Shown one piece after another: positions 33,779 through 41,976 of a stretch of DNA of 64,000 nt. Source of the stretch: Spirochaetaceae bacterium (GTDB lineage Bacteria; Spirochaetota; Spirochaetia; Treponematales; Rectinemataceae); assembly GCA_025355995.1 (NCBI GenBank), contig JANXYQ010000069.1:1-64000 (forward strand), in the 5' to 3' direction. Under the pieces are notes generated by a model that saw nothing but the letters and a program-made list of their open reading frames with translations, was not told the origin of the DNA and made no database searches. Made by a program: the position numbers and the translations under genes. Every line of letters begins with the position of its first letter. The stretch's first letter is position 1.

Positions 33779-35622
33779 CGGGCCGCGACATACTCATCGT
33801 CGAGGACGAGAATATCGTCGCCCTGGACATGCGCATGCGGCTGGAGTCCATGGGCTACCGCGTCGTGGACGTCGTGGACTCGGGGAGCATGGCCGTCGAG
33901 CGCGCGGCTTCGCTCGCGCCCGACCTGGTCTTGATGGACATCAAGCTCAAGGGCGACCAGGACGGGATAGACGCGGCGGGGCTGCTGCGGGAGCGCACCG
34001 AGGTCCCGGTCATCTTCGTCACCGCTTTCACCGACGAGCGCACGCTCGAGCGGGCGAAGCGGGCGAGCCCCTACGGCTACATCATCAAGCCCTTCCATGA
34101 GCGCGAGCTCAGGATCGCGATCGAGCTGGCCCTCTATAAGCACCAATACGAGCTGTCCATCCGCCGGGCCAGGGACGCGGCGGAGGAATCGAACCGGATC
34201 AAGGGCGAATTCCTGGCTAATATGAGCCACGAGCTCAAGACGCCGCTCAATAGCGTGATCGGCTTCACCGAGCTGGCCCTATCCGCGGCGAAGGAAACCG
34301 AGCAGAGGGATCATCTCGCCATGGCCCTCTCGTCGGCCAAGTCCCTGCTCACGCTCATCAACTCGATCCTGGATTTCGCGCGCATGGAAGCCGGCAAGCT
34401 CTCTGCGATGGCCGTGCCCTTCTCGCTCGACGAGGTGCTCGGGGAATGCACGGACGTGCTCGCGATGAGCGCCTTCGCGAAGGGGCTCGACGTCTCCCTC
34501 CGACGCGACCCAGCTATTCCCGATTCCATCGTGGGCGACAGCTCGCTCCTGAAGCATATCCTGCTCAACCTCCTGGACAACGCGGTGAAATTCACCGATC
34601 GCGGGCGCGTCCGGCTTTCGGCGACGCTCCACGAGCGCCCGCCCTACGAGGGTTGCGGGCCGACGATCGCGTTCGAGGTCGCCGATACCGGCATCGGCAT
34701 GCCTCCGGACAGGATCGGCCAGGCCTTCACCCGTTTCACCCAGCTCGACCCTTCCAAGACTCGCAGGGCCGGCGGGACCGGGCTCGGCCTCGCGATCGTA
34801 TCCAAGTCCGTGGAGCTGATGAACGGGAGCCTCGCCGTCGACAGCGACGAGGGCAAGGGCACGACCGTTTCCCTTCGCCTCTCCTTCGATCTCGGCTCGG
34901 ACGATCGCCCGGAGAGGAACGCCGCGGATGGCTGGGCCGGGACTCGAGCCGCCTTGGCCGGTTTCGACGACGAAGCCTACGCCAATGCCGCCCTCGTCCT
35001 GGAGCGACTGGGTATGACGGGGGAGCGCCTCTCGGGAATCGACGAGGCCGCGGCCTTGGACGCCGAGCTCGTGATCGCCGACGAGCGCGCCATCGCAGGC
35101 CTGAACGCGCGCTCTCTCTCGGATTTCGAGTCGCGCTTGATCGTAGGGACGAGATTCGGCGGCGGGGTCCGCTCGAGGCTCGAGGACGAAGGCAATATCG
35201 CCTTCACCTACCTTCCGCTGCGCGCCGAAGGCCTGCGCGCGGCGTTGGCCGCCTTGCCGCCGAAGCGCCAACCGAGGAGCAAGAAGGCGAGGAAGGCCGC
35301 GGAATCCTCGAGCGCGGCCATCGCGGAGGCCCGCCAGCCCGCGACAGAGGCATCGGATGCGTCATCCGCCTCCTTCCTGCTGAGGGCGGCGGACAACCTG
35401 GAGGCCGCGGCCGCGGGATCCTTCGCGGCGGCCGAGCGCGAGGCCAAGGACGCTCAGGTCGAGCTCGCCGCGTCCGGCGATATGGCCGGATCGAGGATCG
35501 CCTTCTCCGCCCTCCTCCACGCGAGGAAGGGAGATGCGGCAGGCCTAAGGGAAGCGATCGCGAGAATGCGCGCCAACGCGAGCGGCATAGCCGCCTCGAG
35601 CGGAGAAAGAGGGGTCCCATGA
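33775..35622 (+). CDS. Hybrid histidine kinase (receiver-HisKA-ATPase with degenerate C-terminal receiver and Hpt-like region)
   Basis: A 615-residue soluble protein starting at GTG 33775. Residues 1-120 are a receiver with Asp55 (LVLMDIKLKG) and the GYIIKPFHERELRIAIE ending. HisKA follows with His152 (NMSHELKTPLNS), then an ATPase (LLDNAVKF, DTGIGM, GGTGLGLAI). After residue 385 comes a receiver-shaped region (AALAGFDDEAYANAALVLERLG ...) without the usual phosphoacceptor context, and then an Ala-rich helical region (about 530-605) sized like an Hpt domain but with no histidine in a matching place. The latter two may be inactive relics or protein-binding domains. Confidence 0.85.
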   Translation: MTGRDILIVEDENIVALDMRMRLESMGYRVVDVVDSGSMAVERAASLAPDLVLMDIKLKGDQDGIDAAGLLRERTEVPVIFVTAFTDERTLERAKRASPYGYIIKPFHERELRIAIELALYKHQYELSIRRARDAAEESNRIKGEFLANMSHELKTPLNSVIGFTELALSAAKETEQRDHLAMALSSAKSLLTLINSILDFARMEAGKLSAMAVPFSLDEVLGECTDVLAMSAFAKGLDVSLRRDPAIPDSIVGDSSLLKHILLNLLDNAVKFTDRGRVRLSATLHERPPYEGCGPTIAFEVADTGIGMPPDRIGQAFTRFTQLDPSKTRRAGGTGLGLAIVSKSVELMNGSLAVDSDEGKGTTVSLRLSFDLGSDDRPERNAADGWAGTRAALAGFDDEAYANAALVLERLGMTGERLSGIDEAAALDAELVIADERAIAGLNARSLSDFESRLIVGTRFGGGVRSRLEDEGNIAFTYLPLRAEGLRAALAALPPKRQPRSKKARKAAESSSAAIAEARQPATEASDASSASFLLRAADNLEAAAAGSFAAAEREAKDAQVELAASGDMAGSRIAFSALLHARKGDAAGLREAIARMRANASGIAASSGERGVP

Positions 35623-36023
35623 AAATGCTCGTGGTCGAGGATGACTTCGGCAGCCGCCGGATGATGCAGAAGCTGCTCGAGCCCTACGGGGACGTCGACG
35701 TGGTCGTGGACGGCGAGGAGGCGGTCGAGGCCTTTAAAATGGCCTGGGAGGAATCCGCGCCCTACGAGATAGTGTTCATGGACATCATGATGCCCAAGAT
35801 GGACGGGCACGAGGCGCTGAAGCGGCTGCGCGAGCTCGAGCGCGAGATGGGGGTCAAGCCGGCGAACGAGGCGAAGGTGATAATGACCTCGGTGCTCGAG
35901 GATCCCAAGAACGTAATCGAGGCGTATTACGGCGGCTCCGCAACGAGCTACCTCATCAAGCCGATAGATCGCGAGAAGCTCGAGGACGAGTTGGAGCGCC
36001 TGGGCGCGCATACGCGGAAATGA
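35619..36023 (+). CDS. Single-domain response regulator
   Basis: A 134-residue receiver starting at ATG 35619, overlapping the hybrid kinase stop as ATGA. Asp55 (IVFMDIMMPKMDG) is the phosphoacceptor, with VVEDD acidic residues and YLIKPID lysine. Compared with CheY it is longer by about ten residues, mainly in the loops around AWEESAPYE and EREMGVKPANE, as in some spirochaete and deltaproteobacterial regulators. Coupling suggests it receives phosphate from the flanking hybrid kinases. Confidence 0.92.
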   Translation: MKMLVVEDDFGSRRMMQKLLEPYGDVDVVVDGEEAVEAFKMAWEESAPYEIVFMDIMMPKMDGHEALKRLRELEREMGVKPANEAKVIMTSVLEDPKNVIEAYYGGSATSYLIKPIDREKLEDELERLGAHTRK

Positions 36024-36026
36024 TCG

Positions 36027-37910
36027 ATGCCTAGGATCGCGATCGTAGAGGACGAGAACATCGTCGCTCTGGATATAAAAAGCTTCTTGGAGCGCTCGGG
36101 GTACTCGGTCGCGGGCATGTTCTCGTCCGGAGAGGAGCTGATCAAGCGCTTCGAGGAGCTCAAGCCCGACCTCGTGCTGATGGACATCAAGATCCGCGGC
36201 GCCCTGGACGGGGTCGAGACCGCGCGGCTCGTCCATGAGCGCTATCGCGCCCCCGTCGTCCTCCTCACCGCCTTCGCGGACGACGATACGATAGCGCGGG
36301 CGAAGATAACACAGCCCTTCGGCTATATCATCAAGCCCTTCGAGGAACGCGAACTTAAGACGGCCATCGAGATAGCGCTCTATCGCGCCGGGATGGAGCG
36401 TCTGCTCATGGCGAGCGAGGAGCGCTACCGCAACCTCTTCCAGGAAGGGATATCGGGGAATTTCCTCGCGGACGGCCGGGGCCTCGTAGTCGAGGCGAAC
36501 CCCGCCTTCCGCTCGTTGGTAGGCATCGGCCCCGACGACGACCTCCCCCTCCTCGAGGCGATAATCCCCGATCGCTCGGCCCTGGCCGCGTTCATGGAAA
36601 CAGTCGCGTCGGGGCGCAGGCTCGAGCTCGAGGAGCTGCCCCTGCGGTCCGTCGACGGCCGCGACCTCGTGGTGCTCGCGAACGCGGCGTCCACCTTCGA
36701 CGCGGAAGGGCGCGTAGCCGGACTGCGGGGCGAGCTCATCGATACTACCGAGAGGCGCAGGCTCGAGGAAAGGCTTTCGCAGGCGCAGAGGATGGAGGAC
36801 GCCGGGAAGCTCGCGGGCGGAATCGCACACGACTTCAATAACATCCTTACGGCCATACTGGGCTATTCGAACCTTCTCGCGGACGAGCTTCCCGCCGAGG
36901 GATCGGCGCGCGACGACGTTGAGGGAATTCGCAAGGCGGCCGGAAGGGCGTCGAACCTGACCCGCCAGCTCCTGGCCTTCTCCAGGCGACAGCCCTTCTC
37001 GCCGAGGAGCCTCGACCTCAACGTAGCGGTGCAGGATCTTGAGAGGCTGCTGCGGCGCATCCTTCCCGAGGACGTGCTCCTGTCCTTGACCCTGAGTCGG
37101 CGCCCAGCCTTCGTCATCGCCGACCCGGCCCAGGTCGAGCAAATCCTCCTCAACCTCGCCTTGAACGCGCGGGACGCCATGCCCGCGGGAGGCGAATTGC
37201 GCATCTCCATCTCGGTCGAGGCCATAGAGACGCCGCGCGCCATCGGACTCGAAACGCTCGCGAGCGGAGCCTACGTCCTCCTCGGCGTCGAGGATACCGG
37301 TACGGGAATCGCCAAGGAGATACTCGACAAGATATTCGAGCCCTTTTTCACGACGAAGCCCAAGGATAGGGGGACGGGCCTCGGCCTCTCCACCGTGTAC
37401 GGGATAGCTCGGCAGCTCGGCGGCGCGGTAGGCGTGGATTCCAGGCCGGGAAGGGGCGCCTCGTTCACCGTATGGATACCCAACGCGACAGTCGCGGAGC
37501 CCGGCGAAGTCCAAAGCCCAGCCGAGTCGCCCTGGCCGGATATGCCCGGCGCGACGATCCTCTTCGTGGACGACGACGACGCGGTGCGCGCGCTCGCGTC
37601 CCGTCTCCTTGCCAAGGGCGGCCATCGGGTCCTGGTCGCCGCCAACGCCGGCGAGGCCCTCCTCATCGCGGAGAGCAGCGGCCCCTCGATAGATCTCGTC
37701 GTGACGGACACCGTCATGCCTTTCATGGACGGCCCCAGCCTCGCTCGGCGCCTGAGGTCGATGCTCCCGTCGGTCGGCCTTCTCTTCATCTCGGGCCATC
37801 CGGGAAAGGGCGGCGACGGGGAAACCCCCTTCTTGGCCAAGCCCTTCACCGAGCAGGAGCTCGCCCGGGCGATTTCCTCCGTCCTGGCTCGTGTCCGGGC
37901 GAGGGGCTAG
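36027..37910 (+). CDS. Hybrid histidine kinase (receiver-PAS-HisKA-ATPase-receiver)
   Basis: A 627-residue soluble protein. The N-terminal receiver (Asp53, LMDIKIRG) is closely similar to that of the hybrid kinase two genes earlier (shared IVEDENIVALD, GYIIKPFEERELKTAIE). A PAS domain spans about 135-250. The kinase core has GGIAHDFNNILTA (phosphohistidine), LNLALNARDAM, DTGTGI and GTGLGLSTVYG. The C-terminal receiver begins TILFVDDDDAVRAL, with VVTDTVMPFMDG as phosphoacceptor region. Two receivers flanking a kinase imply a multi-step relay. The end overlaps the convergent ABC gene by four bases. Confidence 0.92.
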   Translation: MPRIAIVEDENIVALDIKSFLERSGYSVAGMFSSGEELIKRFEELKPDLVLMDIKIRGALDGVETARLVHERYRAPVVLLTAFADDDTIARAKITQPFGYIIKPFEERELKTAIEIALYRAGMERLLMASEERYRNLFQEGISGNFLADGRGLVVEANPAFRSLVGIGPDDDLPLLEAIIPDRSALAAFMETVASGRRLELEELPLRSVDGRDLVVLANAASTFDAEGRVAGLRGELIDTTERRRLEERLSQAQRMEDAGKLAGGIAHDFNNILTAILGYSNLLADELPAEGSARDDVEGIRKAAGRASNLTRQLLAFSRRQPFSPRSLDLNVAVQDLERLLRRILPEDVLLSLTLSRRPAFVIADPAQVEQILLNLALNARDAMPAGGELRISISVEAIETPRAIGLETLASGAYVLLGVEDTGTGIAKEILDKIFEPFFTTKPKDRGTGLGLSTVYGIARQLGGAVGVDSRPGRGASFTVWIPNATVAEPGEVQSPAESPWPDMPGATILFVDDDDAVRALASRLLAKGGHRVLVAANAGEALLIAESSGPSIDLVVTDTVMPFMDGPSLARRLRSMLPSVGLLFISGHPGKGGDGETPFLAKPFTEQELARAISSVLARVRARG

Positions 37911-38635
37911 TCGGAGGCGAGCGCGAGCTTATAGAGGCGGGACTCCGCCTCCCGCATCGCGTCCGCGCCGAGGGCCCTCTCGCCGCGCGGCACACGCACC
38001 GAGAAGGAGTCGACGATCCGAGCGGGCCTGGGAGACAGTACCACCGCGCGATCGGCGAGGTAGGCCGCCTCTTCGACGTCGTGGGTCACGCAGACTACGG
38101 TGCGGCTCTCCGCGCGCCACAGGCTCAGGAACACGTTCATCAGCTCGAGCTTCATGCGGAGGTCGACGGCCCGGAAAGCCTCGTCGAGCAAGAGGATATC
38201 CGAGGGGTAGGCGAAAGCGCGGGCGAGGGAGAGCCGCTGCCTCATCCCGCCCGAGAGCTCGCTCGGCTTCCTGGTAGAAGCCTCGGAGAGGCCCGCGGCT
38301 TCCAGGAAGCGGTCGACGCGCGCTAGGGCCTCGTCGCGCCCGAAATCCTTCCCGAAGGCGCCGGAAAGCGCGAAGGCCGCGTTCTCCCTGCAGTCGAGCC
38401 AAGGCAGGAGCCTGGCTTCCTGGAAGGCGTAAGAGAAGCGGCATCGGTCGAATCCGACGCGCTCGCCGGAGTCGGGCGCCTTGAGGCCGGCTATCAGATT
38501 GAGGAGCGTAGTCTTGCCGCAGCCGGAGGGCCCGAGTATCACCGTTATCGACTCCGGTACCAGGCTGAGGGAGACGCCATCCACGACGGGAAGCCCGTCG
38601 TAGGAAGCGCTCAGGGAACGCAGCTCATAGTCCAT
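37907..38635 (-). CDS. ABC transporter ATP-binding protein (nitrate/sulfonate/thiamine-precursor type)
   Basis: A 242-residue ATPase: Walker A GPSGCGKTTLLN, signature LSGGMRQRLSLARAF, Walker B ILLLDEAFRAVD and the His-loop VVCVTHDVEEAA. The sequence is of the NitT/TauT/SsuB group. It overlaps the permease gene by 11 bases, and is the third gene of a three-gene importer. Substrate cannot be named from sequence. Confidence 0.9.
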   Translation of the reverse strand: MDYELRSLSASYDGLPVVDGVSLSLVPESITVILGPSGCGKTTLLNLIAGLKAPDSGERVGFDRCRFSYAFQEARLLPWLDCRENAAFALSGAFGKDFGRDEALARVDRFLEAAGLSEASTRKPSELSGGMRQRLSLARAFAYPSDILLLDEAFRAVDLRMKLELMNVFLSLWRAESRTVVCVTHDVEEAAYLADRAVVLSPRPARIVDSFSVRVPRGERALGADAMREAESRLYKLALASD

Positions 38636-39392
38636 GACGCGCCGCCCTCCTCGCCGCGAGGGAGAAGGTCCATTCGCTAAGGCCGCAGAGCGCGATGGCC
38701 GCCAGGGCCCACGCGAAGACGTCCGCCGATTCCAGCAGCAGGCGCGACGACTGCATGCCCGAGCCTAGGGCCCTCTCCGGCTGGCTGAGGATCTCCCCGG
38801 CGACGACGACCTTCCACGAGATGCCGATGGCGCTCCTCGCGCCAGCTATCAAGTGGGACGCCGCGGAGGGGAGGCGCAGCCGCAGGAAGACCTCCCGGCG
38901 AGGGACGCGGAAGAGGCTCGCCATCTCGAGGAGCCGCTGGTCGGTCGCCCGCGAGCCCTCGGCGGCGCTCGTCGCCATTATGGGGAAGGCCATGAGGAAG
39001 GCCGTGAATATAGGGACGAAGCCGGCTGGGAACCAGAGCAGGGCTATCAGCACGAGGGCGAGCACGGGCGTGGCCCTGATGGCCGTCAGGATGGGCGCCA
39101 GCGCGGCGCCGAAGAGGGGCCGGAGTCCCGAGGCGAGCCCCGCGGCAATTCCCAGCAATGAGGAGAGGCCGAAGGCCGCGAGACCGCGGAGGAAGGTCGC
39201 CGACAGATCGGCCAGGAAACGCGGAGTGGAATAGAGGGCTAACGCGGAGCCGAGGACCCGGGCAGGCGAGGGCAGGATGATCTCCTTGCCCATGGCCAGG
39301 GCGGCCACCTCCCAGCAGAGGAGGAGGAAGGCGAGGCCCGCCGCGCCCGCCGCGAGAGCGCGACGCCTAGTCGAACGAGGCGTAGAATCCAT
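38625..39392 (-). CDS. ABC transporter permease (nitrate/sulfonate/thiamine-precursor type)
   Basis: A 255-residue membrane protein with about six membrane segments. The EAA loop, which contacts the ATPase, is LLEMASLFRVPRREVFLRLRLPSA; the downstream GISWKVVVAGEIL is typical of TauC/SsuC permeases. It overlaps the binding-protein gene by 26 bases and the ATPase gene by 11. Confidence 0.9.
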   Translation of the reverse strand: MDSTPRSTRRRALAAGAAGLAFLLLCWEVAALAMGKEIILPSPARVLGSALALYSTPRFLADLSATFLRGLAAFGLSSLLGIAAGLASGLRPLFGAALAPILTAIRATPVLALVLIALLWFPAGFVPIFTAFLMAFPIMATSAAEGSRATDQRLLEMASLFRVPRREVFLRLRLPSAASHLIAGARSAIGISWKVVVAGEILSQPERALGSGMQSSRLLLESADVFAWALAAIALCGLSEWTFSLAARRAARHGL

Positions 39393-40332
39393 CGTCGGGG
39401 AGCTTGCCGCCGACCGAGGCGGGGGCTAGGTCGAGGAATGCCCCGAGGAGGGCTTCGACCGAGGGACGAGCGGAGGACGCTAGCTTGAAGACGTAGGCTG
39501 ACAGGGGGATTGCCTTCTCGGCTATCGCCGCCTTTAGGCCGAGGTCCTGCTTCTCGACGAGGGCTCCCGCCTCGGCTGGCCTAGCCACGACCCAGGCGAT
39601 GGACGCGGCGTACGCGTCCAGGATGGCCTTGACCGCCTGCGGCCTTTCCGACGCGAGCTTGGAGGAGACGACGAAGGCGGTCATGGGGTAGCTCGACTGG
39701 CCGGTTTGCTGGGTCCATAGGACACCGAGGTCGAGGACGGGGCGAAGGGCCGGATTCGCGCTCCTGGCCATGGTGGAAAAAGGCTCGGGCAATATGGCGA
39801 AGGAAATCTTGCCCGCCGCGAGGGCCGTCGCGGCTTCCGGATATGGGAGGGCGTAATCGAGGCGAAGGTCCTTCTCGGGATCGAGGCCGGCGCCTTTGAG
39901 CAATCGGCGGAAGAGGAAATCGGGCGTCGCGCCCTGACCAGCAACGTTGATCCGCTTTCCCCTGAGGTCCGCCAAGGAGGAGACCGAAGGATCGGCGCTC
40001 AAGAACGAGACCATGCCGTCGCCGACGATCGCGGCGAGCTTGAGGGGTATGCCGGAGCCGTAGAGCTTCGCCGCGACGTTGACGGGGAGGACGCCGGCGT
40101 CGTATTCGCCGGAGACGAGCTTGGCGGTCATCAGGTCGGCGCTCGGCACGGCTACCATTTGGACCGCCGAGCCGTCGGCGGGGGAGGGCGGCGCCTCGAA
40201 GAGCCTGACCATGCCAATTCCCGAGGGTCCCTTCAGCGCGCCGACGACGATGGGCTTGGGCGAGGCCGCGGCCTCGAAGGTCACTGTTATCAAGGCCGCG
40301 GCGAGCGCGAGCCAGTGAAAGATCCTGTTCAT
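39367..40332 (-). CDS. ABC transporter substrate-binding protein (NMT1/TauA-like)
   Basis: A 321-residue exported protein: signal peptide (IFHWLALAAALITVTFEAAA) and a type II periplasmic-binding fold (IVVGALKGPSGIGMVRL, PSADLMTAKLVSGEYDAGVLPVN, LRGKRINVAGQGATPDFLFRRLL). The pattern is that of the NMT1/THI5-like and nitrate/sulfonate families. The ATG 40332 has an excellent AAGGAGGAGGAACCCTAC leader, which excludes the longer upstream reading frame. No pathway genes are adjacent to reveal the ligand. Confidence 0.88.
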   Translation of the reverse strand: MNRIFHWLALAAALITVTFEAAASPKPIVVGALKGPSGIGMVRLFEAPPSPADGSAVQMVAVPSADLMTAKLVSGEYDAGVLPVNVAAKLYGSGIPLKLAAIVGDGMVSFLSADPSVSSLADLRGKRINVAGQGATPDFLFRRLLKGAGLDPEKDLRLDYALPYPEAATALAAGKISFAILPEPFSTMARSANPALRPVLDLGVLWTQQTGQSSYPMTAFVVSSKLASERPQAVKAILDAYAASIAWVVARPAEAGALVEKQDLGLKAAIAEKAIPLSAYVFKLASSARPSVEALLGAFLDLAPASVGGKLPDDGFYASFD

Positions 40333-40380
40333 GTAGGGTTCCTCCTCCTTTATGATACCGCCGAACTCTGGCCTTTTTCT

Positions 40381-41976
40381 ATGGCTTCGGCTATATTCCA
40401 AATTGTGACATGCGCGCAATGCGGCGAACGCGAGGCTATCGTCTTCATAAGGCGGAGCGGCGGCAGCTCAGAGGGCTGCGATATAGTACTTTGCGATTCC
40501 TGCGCCAAGCGGCGCGGCATTATCGCCGGTAAAGGCGGCCTCGAGCTCAATATAGACGACCTGATCGGCGTTGGGCTCGGCAACGAGCGCGTACGCGAGA
40601 GGCCCCCCGCCTGTCCGGGCTGCGGCCTCGAGCTAGGCGAGTTGCGCCGCGAGGGAAGGCTCGGTTGCGCTCGCTGCGCGGACGCTTTCTCGGAGGAGCT
40701 TGCCACCGCCGTGGGCCGCCTGGCTTGCCACGACCCCAAGGCCGACTCGCTCGCCTTCGCCCCGGCGCGGGTGGGCCTTCCGCCCGGGACCGCGAGGCTC
40801 CGGCGCGAACTCGAATCCGCGCTCGATTCCGAGGACTACGAGACCGCTGCCGAGCTTCGCGACGAACTCTCGCATATGAGGGGCGAGGGAGAGGACGCGC
40901 CTCGGGCCGCCGATTTCCCGGATTTCCCCTACTCTCCTTTCTCGCTTTCAGGTTCGAGCGGTCAGGACGACGACGTCGCGCTGCTCACCTCGGGCAGGGT
41001 GTACCGCGATATCGCGGGCGAGCCCTTCCCGGGCTCGCCGCGGGGCCCGGCCGCGCCGTCTCGAGCCATCCTCCTCGATCGTTTCCTGTCGCTCGGAGCA
41101 TGGCGGAGTAGGACCATGGCCGATCTCGGCCCCGTCGGGAGGAGATCCCTCTCGGAGCGAGGCATAGTCCCCCGGGGCTACGCGGCCGACGACGAGGCGG
41201 TAGTGCTTTCGGAGTCTGGATTCAGCACCTATGCCCTGCTCGACGAGGGAGACCACCTCCGCGTGAGGACGATGGCTCCGGGCCTCGATGCGGCGGCCGC
41301 GTTGGGTCCCGGCCTCGCCCTCGCCGACCGCCTCGGACGGGATATGGATTTCGCCAGCCGGCCCGGGATAGGCTGGGTTTGCGCGCGCATCGCCGATTGC
41401 GGCCTCGGTTGCTCGCTTTCAGCGACGGTCCACATCCCGGCGCTGACCGCAGCGGGATTGAGGGACCGCCTTTTCCGCGCCCTGATGTCGGACGGCCTGG
41501 CGGTGCGCGGCTTCTATTCCTCGAGCGAGGAATCGGCCGGATCCCTCTACGAAATCGGGTTCGAGGCCAGCATGGCCGGATCCGTCCTCGATCTCGCCGG
41601 CTCCTTTACCGCGGCAGTCGCGAAGATAGTGGCCGCGGAGCGCAGGGCGAGGACCGAGATCGCAGAACGGGGGCGCGAGGCCCTCGTCGACGCGGAGGGC
41701 AGGGCTTTCGGCATAACGCGATACTTCGGCTCCGTGGGCATGGAGGAGGCGGCCTCCCTGGTTTCCGTGCTCCGTCTCGCCGCTCTCAGGGGTTCGCTCC
41801 CGGGAGCCGACCATAGGATCCTCGGCGGACTGCTCGCGGCCCTCGGCCCGGGCTCGATAACCCTCCTCTCCGGCCTTCCGGAGATACCTCCAGCGACGGC
41901 TCTGGACGCTTATAGGGCCGCCGCTGTAAAGCGCGCGCTCTTCGGCGCCGATTATGAAGCAGAGGGGGGCGCCTGA
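40381..41976 (+). CDS. Fused McsA-like / McsB-like protein (zinc-UVR adaptor joined to a degenerate arginine-kinase domain)
   Basis: A 531-residue protein. Residues 1-166 look like McsA: zinc pairs C11/C14 with C38/C41, and C78/C81 with C96/C99, then a UVR motif at about 139-166. Residues about 195-528 follow McsB order: VLSESGFSTYALLDEGDHLRVRTMAPG, RPGIGWVCA, SATVHIPAL, LAVRGFYS, FGITRYFGS. Catalytic motifs are eroded: the SSRxRLARN region reads TSGRVYRD, CPTNxGTG reads CARIADCGLG (Cys334 kept), and the RGxYGEGSEAxGNxFQ loop reads RGFYSSSEESAGSLYE. In Bacillus, McsA and McsB are separate and mark proteins for ClpC-ClpP. ATG 40381 lacks a ribosome site; TATGAT lies at 40351-40356. The stop overlaps clpC (TGATG). 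Confidence 0.85.
   Translation: MASAIFQIVTCAQCGEREAIVFIRRSGGSSEGCDIVLCDSCAKRRGIIAGKGGLELNIDDLIGVGLGNERVRERPPACPGCGLELGELRREGRLGCARCADAFSEELATAVGRLACHDPKADSLAFAPARVGLPPGTARLRRELESALDSEDYETAAELRDELSHMRGEGEDAPRAADFPDFPYSPFSLSGSSGQDDDVALLTSGRVYRDIAGEPFPGSPRGPAAPSRAILLDRFLSLGAWRSRTMADLGPVGRRSLSERGIVPRGYAADDEAVVLSESGFSTYALLDEGDHLRVRTMAPGLDAAAALGPGLALADRLGRDMDFASRPGIGWVCARIADCGLGCSLSATVHIPALTAAGLRDRLFRALMSDGLAVRGFYSSSEESAGSLYEIGFEASMAGSVLDLAGSFTAAVAKIVAAERRARTEIAERGREALVDAEGRAFGITRYFGSVGMEEAASLVSVLRLAALRGSLPGADHRILGGLLAALGPGSITLLSGLPEIPPATALDAYRAAAVKRALFGADYEAEGGA

Noticed and set aside
5395-35447. Many long reading frames antisense or out of phase to clear genes
   Set aside because: At about 65% GC stops are rare, so long shadow frames are expected. 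Their translations are Arg/Pro/Gly-rich and lack motifs, while the opposite frame contains a recognised protein.
37472-39234. Coding regions opposite the ABC transporter genes
   Set aside because: They have no ribosome sites or motifs, while the minus-strand frames give a complete three-part importer.
40159-40380. Upstream extension of the McsAB-like reading frame
   Set aside because: It would run through the ribosome site and signal peptide of the divergent binding-protein gene; the McsA-like sequence starts just after ATG 40381.
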